NCBI RefSeq assembly: GCF_018614095.1
Contig: NZ_JAGGOY010000102.1
Location: 1 to 52,526 of the forward strand
Source: Streptomyces sp. ISL-87
GTDB taxonomy: Bacteria > Actinomycetota > Actinomycetes > Streptomycetales > Streptomycetaceae
Direction: 5' to 3'
DNA length: 52,526 bases
Both the position numbers and the translations under genes were made by a program. Below, piece after piece: positions 49,227-52,526 of this stretch. Within the stretch, counting starts at the first letter, position 1, and each line of letters begins with the position of its first letter. The notes beneath the pieces were generated by a model that was not told the origin of the DNA, searched no databases, and saw nothing but the letters and a program-made list of their open reading frames with translations.

Positions 49227-49960
49227 AGTGTCCGGCCGGATGTCGTGCTCGCCACGGGCGGATACGTGACTGTCCCGGCTGGCCTGGCCGCCCGCATGTG
49301 CCGCCGCCCGCTGGTCCTCCACGAGCAGACCGTGCGGCTGGGCCTGGCCAACCGGAAGCTCGCGAGCTCGGCGACGAGGATCGCGGTGTCGTCGGAGTCG
49401 TCGCTGCCGCTTCTGCCGGAGTCGGTTCGGGGCGCTGCGGTCGTCACCGGCAATCCGATCCGCCCCGAGGTGCTGACCGGACACGCGGACAAGGCGGTTG
49501 AGGCTCTGGCCCTGCATGGCTTCGACCGGCATCTGCCGACCGTGTACGTAACCGGCGGCGCGCAAGGCTCCCAGCAGATCAACGACGTCGTACGGGACGC
49601 ACTGCCTTGGCTACTGGAGCGGGCGAACGTGATTCACCAGTGCGGGCCGGCCAACGTCGAAGGCCTGCGGCAGCGCGCGGCGGCTCTGCCTGTGGAGCTG
49701 TCGGGCCGGTACTACCTCGCCGGGTTCGTCGGCACGGAGCTCCCCGACGTGCTGGCGCTGGCCGACGTCGTGATCTCCCGGAGCGGCGCCGGGACGCTCG
49801 CCGAGCTGACCGCGCTGGGCAAGCCTGCGGTGTTCGTCCCGCTCGCTTCCTCGGCCGGGAACGAGCAGGCGCACAACGCGCGGCACCTGGCGAACGCCGG
49901 GGCCGCCGTTGCGCTGCTCGGTGAGGTGACCGCGGGGAGCCTGCGGGACGCGGTGGGCCC
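49227..49960 (+). pseudogene. MurG-like glycosyltransferase fragment (both ends missing)
   Basis: About 245 codons in one frame match MurG-type UDP-GlcNAc transferases: VRPDVVLATGGYVTVPAGLAA, LVLHEQTVRLGLANR, TGNPIRPEV, VYVTGGAQGSQQIN, and the donor-binding VISRSGAGTLAELTALGKPAVFVPL with NEQAHNARHLANAGAAVALL. The first ~90 residues, including the N-terminal GG motif, are absent; homology starts abruptly at 49227-49233, and the upstream open frame is noise antisense to the dehydrogenase. At the other end homology stops after SLRDAVGPL, where antisense phosphatase sequence begins. It cannot be a working enzyme. The cellular MurG gene lies elsewhere. Confidence 0.8.
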
Positions 49961-50198
49961 GCTCCAGCAGTTCCCTGCTGATGTGTACACCGAGGTGGGC
50001 GCGCATGTCGTAGCCGCGTGCCGCCGCGGCGGCGACCATCTCCGGCGTGGGCGGGCTGGCCGAGCCACTTGTCCCGAGTGCCGGCCGACCTCACCTCGAC
50101 CGCGTCCCCGCCGAGCTGGGCGAGGATGACGGCGGCGAGGGGGAGCGGCAGTGGTTGCCGAGGCAGACCGTCAGGAGACGTCGCGGCCGGGCCGTCAT
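49955..50198 (-). pseudogene. Low-molecular-weight phosphotyrosine phosphatase remnant, two frameshifts
   Basis: Starts at the ATG at 50198, overlapping the aminotransferase stop by four bases. The opening MTARPRRLLTVCLGNHCRSP contains the LMW-PTP active-site loop C-x5-R-S. Around 50143-50147 a run of five C bases appears one short: after the shift the frame continues LAAVILAQLGGDAVEVRSAGT. At about 50042 one extra G moves the frame again, after which EMVAAAAARGYDMRAHLGVHISRELLERA continues. Homology stops near 49960 where the MurG-like fragment is joined on the other strand. About half of the usual 150 residues, including the catalytic Asp, are lost. Confidence 0.75.
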
Positions 50199-50698
50199 CC
50201 GACGGCCTCCGTCTCGGTGACGGCCTTCACGACCTCGGAGGCGACGTGCTCGACGTCGGCCTCCGTCAGGTGCTGGTGGAACGGCAGGGTCGTGATCTGG
50301 CGGCCTACTCGCTCGGTCCCCGGCAGGGACCGGTGCCACGGGGCGAAGGCCGGTTGCAGGTGGTTCGGCGGGTAGTGCGTGCCGACGCCGACACCCCGGT
50401 CCCGGAGCGTCCGGAACACCTGGTCGCGGTCCGCGTGGACGAGGACCGCGCACAGGTGCGGCACGGAGCGCTCCGCGTCGACGTCCACGAGGGTGACGCC
50501 CTCGATGCCCTGCAGAGCGGTCGCGTACGCCCGCCACAGCGCCTTGCGCTTGGCCTCGGCCTCCGGGAACCCGCCGAGTTGAGCGCAGCCGATCGCCGCG
50601 TTGAGCGACGACATCTGTACCCGCATCCCGAAGCCTTCGACGGTGTAGCCGGTCGCTTCCGCGGCCAGGCCGCCGACTCGACAATCACTCGCTATCAA
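50195..50698 (-). pseudogene. DegT/DnrJ/EryC1/StrS aminotransferase, C-terminal half
   Basis: About 155 codons match the C-terminal domain of PLP-dependent sugar/cyclitol aminotransferases: GFGMRVQMSSLNAAIGCAQLGGF, EAKRKALWRAYATAL, and THYPPNHLQPAF with LPGTERVGRQITTLPFHQHLTEADVEHVA. The usual N-terminal ~200 residues with the PLP lysine and GHGK-type segments are missing. Homology begins at about 50650-50660, with unrelated bases upstream. The stop overlaps the phosphatase start (ATGA), so the two were once a coupled pair. An open frame exists from 50698, but the product would lack the active site. Confidence 0.8.
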
Positions 50699-50883
50699 AA
50701 GGCCCTGCCTTCACGCCCCGGCCCGTGAAGATCACCCACCGGGACCGCCGAACTGCGGCTTCTCAAGCCCCGCCAGCTCATCACCTTCACCTGCCTCACC
50801 CACCTACTTCGCCTTCGCCACCTGACCGTCCCCCTCCAGGGGGCCTGTGAATCAGGAAGGAGCGATGGAAGTCACCCTGCGGG

Positions 50884-50906
50884 AATGATAGGTAGCGGGT
50901 ATCATT
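50884..50906 (+). promoter_or_regulatory. Palindromic operator-like site overlapping the Fic gene promoter
   Basis: AATGATA (50884-50890) and TATCATT (50900-50906) form a 7-bp inverted repeat with 9 bases between. The right arm contains TATCAT (50900-50905), a good -10 box. Transcription starting 6-7 bases later would begin at or next to the ATG at 50912, so the mRNA is probably leaderless. A protein bound to the palindrome would cover the promoter. No clear -35 is visible. Confidence 0.6.
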
Positions 50907-50911
50907 TACTC

Positions 50912-52051
50912 ATGTTGTATTCGACTCCCCGCCTCGGCTCCGACGATCACCTGGTGCTGGAACAGATCGACGGACTCCGTGAGCGCCTGCGTGATGCGGT
51001 GCAGCAGGCCCCCATGAAGTGGACGCTCGATCTGCGCAAGGCGCTGACCGCCAGCGCGATCGCCGCGTCGAACACGATCGAGGGCTATCAGGTCGACGCG
51101 AAGGATGTCGCCGACCTGATGGACGGCGAGCGCGAAGTCGAGGCCAGCGACGAGAACAAGGCGGAGACCCTCGCCTACCAGCAGGCGATGACGTACATCC
51201 AGTCCCTCCACGACGTCACCGACTTCCGGTACAGCAAGGAACTCCTGAACGCGCTGCACTGGATGCTGCAGGGCCACCACCACCCGCTGCGGACAGCCGG
51301 CCAGTGGCGCAAGACCTCCATCCGCATCACCGCCCCGGGCGACGAGCTCGCCACCGACTACGACGGCCCCGACCAAGAACTCGTACCCGGCCTCATGGCG
51401 GAGCTGGTGGGCTGGCTCAACGACGGCGACCTCGAAGAACACGTCCTGATCCGGGCCGCGATGGCACACCTGAACCTGGTGAAGATCCACCCGTGGTCGG
51501 ACGGCAACGGCCGGATGTCCCGCTCGCTGCAGACCCTGCTGATCGCCCGAGGCGGGGTGCTGGCTCCGGAGTTCTCCTCGATCGAGGAATGGCTGGGTAT
51601 GCCCGGCAACACATGGGAGTACTACAAGGTGCTCCGCGAGGTCGGCGGACCGGTCTACTCGCCCGAGCGTGACACCCTGCCGTGGATCAAGTTCAGCCTC
51701 CTCGCCTACCACCAGCAAGCCCAGCGTGTGCAGCACCGGGTCAACCGCTCGAACGACTGCTGGATGCAGCTCATGGACCACGCCCAGGCTCACGGCATCA
51801 GCGAGCGGCAGGTCACCGCCCTCCACGAGGTGGCGATGGTGGGCCGGGTCAGGCGCTCACGCTACGAGCGGGCCGAGGCCATCAACACCCAGCAGGCCAC
51901 TCGGGACCTCCAAGCCCTGACCAAGGCCGGAGTACTGACCGCGGTCGGACAGACCAAGGGCCGCCACTACACCGCCGGCCCCCAGTTCCCGCAGAACGTC
52001 CTGGCCACCGCCCGCAGGCCGCACACCATCTCCAACCCCTACACCGCGTAG
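50912..52051 (+). CDS. Fic domain protein (putative AMP-transferase) with C-terminal winged helix
   Basis: 379 residues from the ATG at 50912; an ATG nine codons upstream is less likely because it lies in the palindromic promoter. The Fic motif HPWSDGNGRMSR is at 193-204, with the catalytic His193 and the phosphate-binding GNGR present. An N-terminal inhibitory helix motif SNTIEG (53-58), of the [S/T]-x3-E-[G/N] type, marks a class II Fic protein kept inactive by its own Glu57. The C-terminal ~110 residues (ISERQVTALHEVAMVGRVRRSRYERAEAINTQQATRDLQALTKAGVL in three runs) form a winged-helix DNA-binding domain, so it could control its own promoter. The target is unknown. It is intact amid debris. 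Confidence 0.88.
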   Translation: MLYSTPRLGSDDHLVLEQIDGLRERLRDAVQQAPMKWTLDLRKALTASAIAASNTIEGYQVDAKDVADLMDGEREVEASDENKAETLAYQQAMTYIQSLHDVTDFRYSKELLNALHWMLQGHHHPLRTAGQWRKTSIRITAPGDELATDYDGPDQELVPGLMAELVGWLNDGDLEEHVLIRAAMAHLNLVKIHPWSDGNGRMSRSLQTLLIARGGVLAPEFSSIEEWLGMPGNTWEYYKVLREVGGPVYSPERDTLPWIKFSLLAYHQQAQRVQHRVNRSNDCWMQLMDHAQAHGISERQVTALHEVAMVGRVRRSRYERAEAINTQQATRDLQALTKAGVLTAVGQTKGRHYTAGPQFPQNVLATARRPHTISNPYTA

Positions 52052-52082
52052 CCGAACCCAGGACTGCCGACAACCCGTATCT

Positions 52083-52128
52083 GCGTGTGGCGGCCCGGAA
52101 CCGAACTCGGTTCCGGGCCGCCACACGC
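52083..52128. terminator. 20-bp perfect hairpin after the Fic gene
   Basis: Arms 52083-52102 and 52109-52128 are perfectly complementary over 20 bases with a 6-base loop GAACTC, starting 31 bases past the Fic stop. It is also the point where the transposase remnant on the other strand loses its homology, so the hairpin may mark a junction. Confidence 0.8.
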
Positions 52129-52129
52129 A

Positions 52130-52355
52130 CGGAATCATGCACCTGCGCGCAGTCGATGATCCCCGCGCTCGGCTGTGGATCCCGGCCCTCTTTCACGCGG
52201 ACCTTCTCCCGCAGCCGGTCGTGGAATTCACCGATCAGCCCGGCCTGTCGCCACCTGCGGAAGAAGGCGTAGACCCGGTCCCAGGCGGGGAAGTCGACCG
52301 GCATCGCCCGCCACTTGATGCCGTTGTCCACCAGGTAACGCACCGCGTCGAGCAT
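52130..52355 (-). pseudogene. IS5-type transposase remnant
   Basis: About 70 codons on the minus strand match the N-terminal region of a common Streptomyces IS5-family transposase: MLDAVRYLVDNGIKWRAMP, then WDRVYAFFRRWRQAGLIGEFHDRLRE and AGIIDCAQV (usually AGIIDSQSV). The first ~40 residues are missing: at 52356 the sequence switches abruptly to unrelated DNA. The rest of the DDE domain after AGIID is also missing. No terminal inverted repeats could be placed. It is dead and marks past insertion or recombination here. Confidence 0.75.
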
Positions 52356-52369
52356 CCAATGCCACGAAG

Positions 52370-52526
52370 TTAAGAGCTCGGCGGCGGTGTCAAGGCTTCG
52401 GGGAGGGTGATCTTGTAGGTGTTAGGTGCCGTGCGGATGAGGCGGCCATTGCGTGCCCAGTAGCAGAGTTGCGCGGTGAGGCTACTGAGGGGACGCCCTG
52501 CGACGGCGAGGCCGAGGTGCTGTGCG
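52370..52526 (-). CDS. 3' end of an unrecognised gene, open at the right window edge
   Basis: About 51 codons before a TAA stop at 52372-52370, reading LGLAVAGRPLSSLTAQLC, then YWARNGRLIRTAPNTYKITL. The composition looks like real coding sequence and the end resembles a winged-helix or DNA-binding tail, but I cannot name a family. The stop codon is 15 bases from the truncated transposase start, so the gene may itself have been cut or may belong to a mobile element. The start is outside the window. Confidence 0.45.
   Translation of the reverse strand, partial: AQHLGLAVAGRPLSSLTAQLCYWARNGRLIRTAPNTYKITLPEALTPPPSS

Noticed and set aside
50018..50728. A 236-codon rightward frame over the aminotransferase fragment
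   Set aside because: It is antisense to clear StrS-type aminotransferase sequence and has no family match.

Overview
The window is a piece of Streptomyces (or very closely related actinomycete) chromosome. GC content is very high, third codon positions are almost all G or C, GTG and TTG starts are common, and gene order follows the well-known Streptomyces core block from ribonuclease J through dapA, thyX, dapB, pnp-rpsO, the single ESX/type VII secretion locus, ribF, truB-rbfA-infB-nusA-rimP, proS, ispG and dxr. The species cannot be named from this sequence alone.

Layout. (1) 1-300: leader and tandem promoters of a leftward rRNA operon whose 16S gene lies off the left edge; a long hairpin separates it from rnj. 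(2) 407-10616: RNA decay and lysine/cell-wall precursor genes, mostly leftward: rnj, dapA, thyX, two small membrane proteins (rightward), then rpsO-pnp-M16 peptidase-dapB-small membrane protein as one leftward run. (3) 10791-26258: a complete ESX-type (type VII) secretion locus in divergent arms: eccD (left), eccC and a DUF397 gene (right), two WXG100 genes, mycP and eccB (left), eccE, an ESX-linked hypothetical and a very large Pro/Ala-rich EspI-like ATPase (right). (4) 26322-34834: ribF, then the leftward translation/transcription run rimP-nusA-ylxR-infB-DUF503-rbfA-truB. (5) 34991-38037: a rightward set with a lipoprotein, a ferritin-like DUF4439 protein, an aminoglycoside-phosphotransferase-like protein that has lost its catalytic residues, and an SPFH/band-7 membrane protein. 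(6) 38067-49051: proS, two GNAT acetyltransferases, the isoprenoid (MEP) genes ispG and dxr flanking a site-2 protease, an unrecognised 510-residue protein, and a large acyl-CoA dehydrogenase. (7) 49100-52526: an accessory, partly decayed stretch with a MurG-like glycosyltransferase fragment, a frameshifted low-molecular-weight phosphatase, the C-terminal half of a DegT/StrS-type aminotransferase, an intact Fic protein with a palindromic, probably leaderless promoter, and transposase debris.

Most of the window is conserved core genome. The parts that deserve a second look are the mosaic at 49.2-50.7 kb, the Fic gene and its operator-like palindrome, the EspI-like protein with its 81-codon tandem repeat, the UUCG-capped hairpin at the pnp/M16 junction, the probable pseudokinase, and a dispersed palindromic repeat present three times. 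I found no tRNA gene, CRISPR array or complete insertion sequence.
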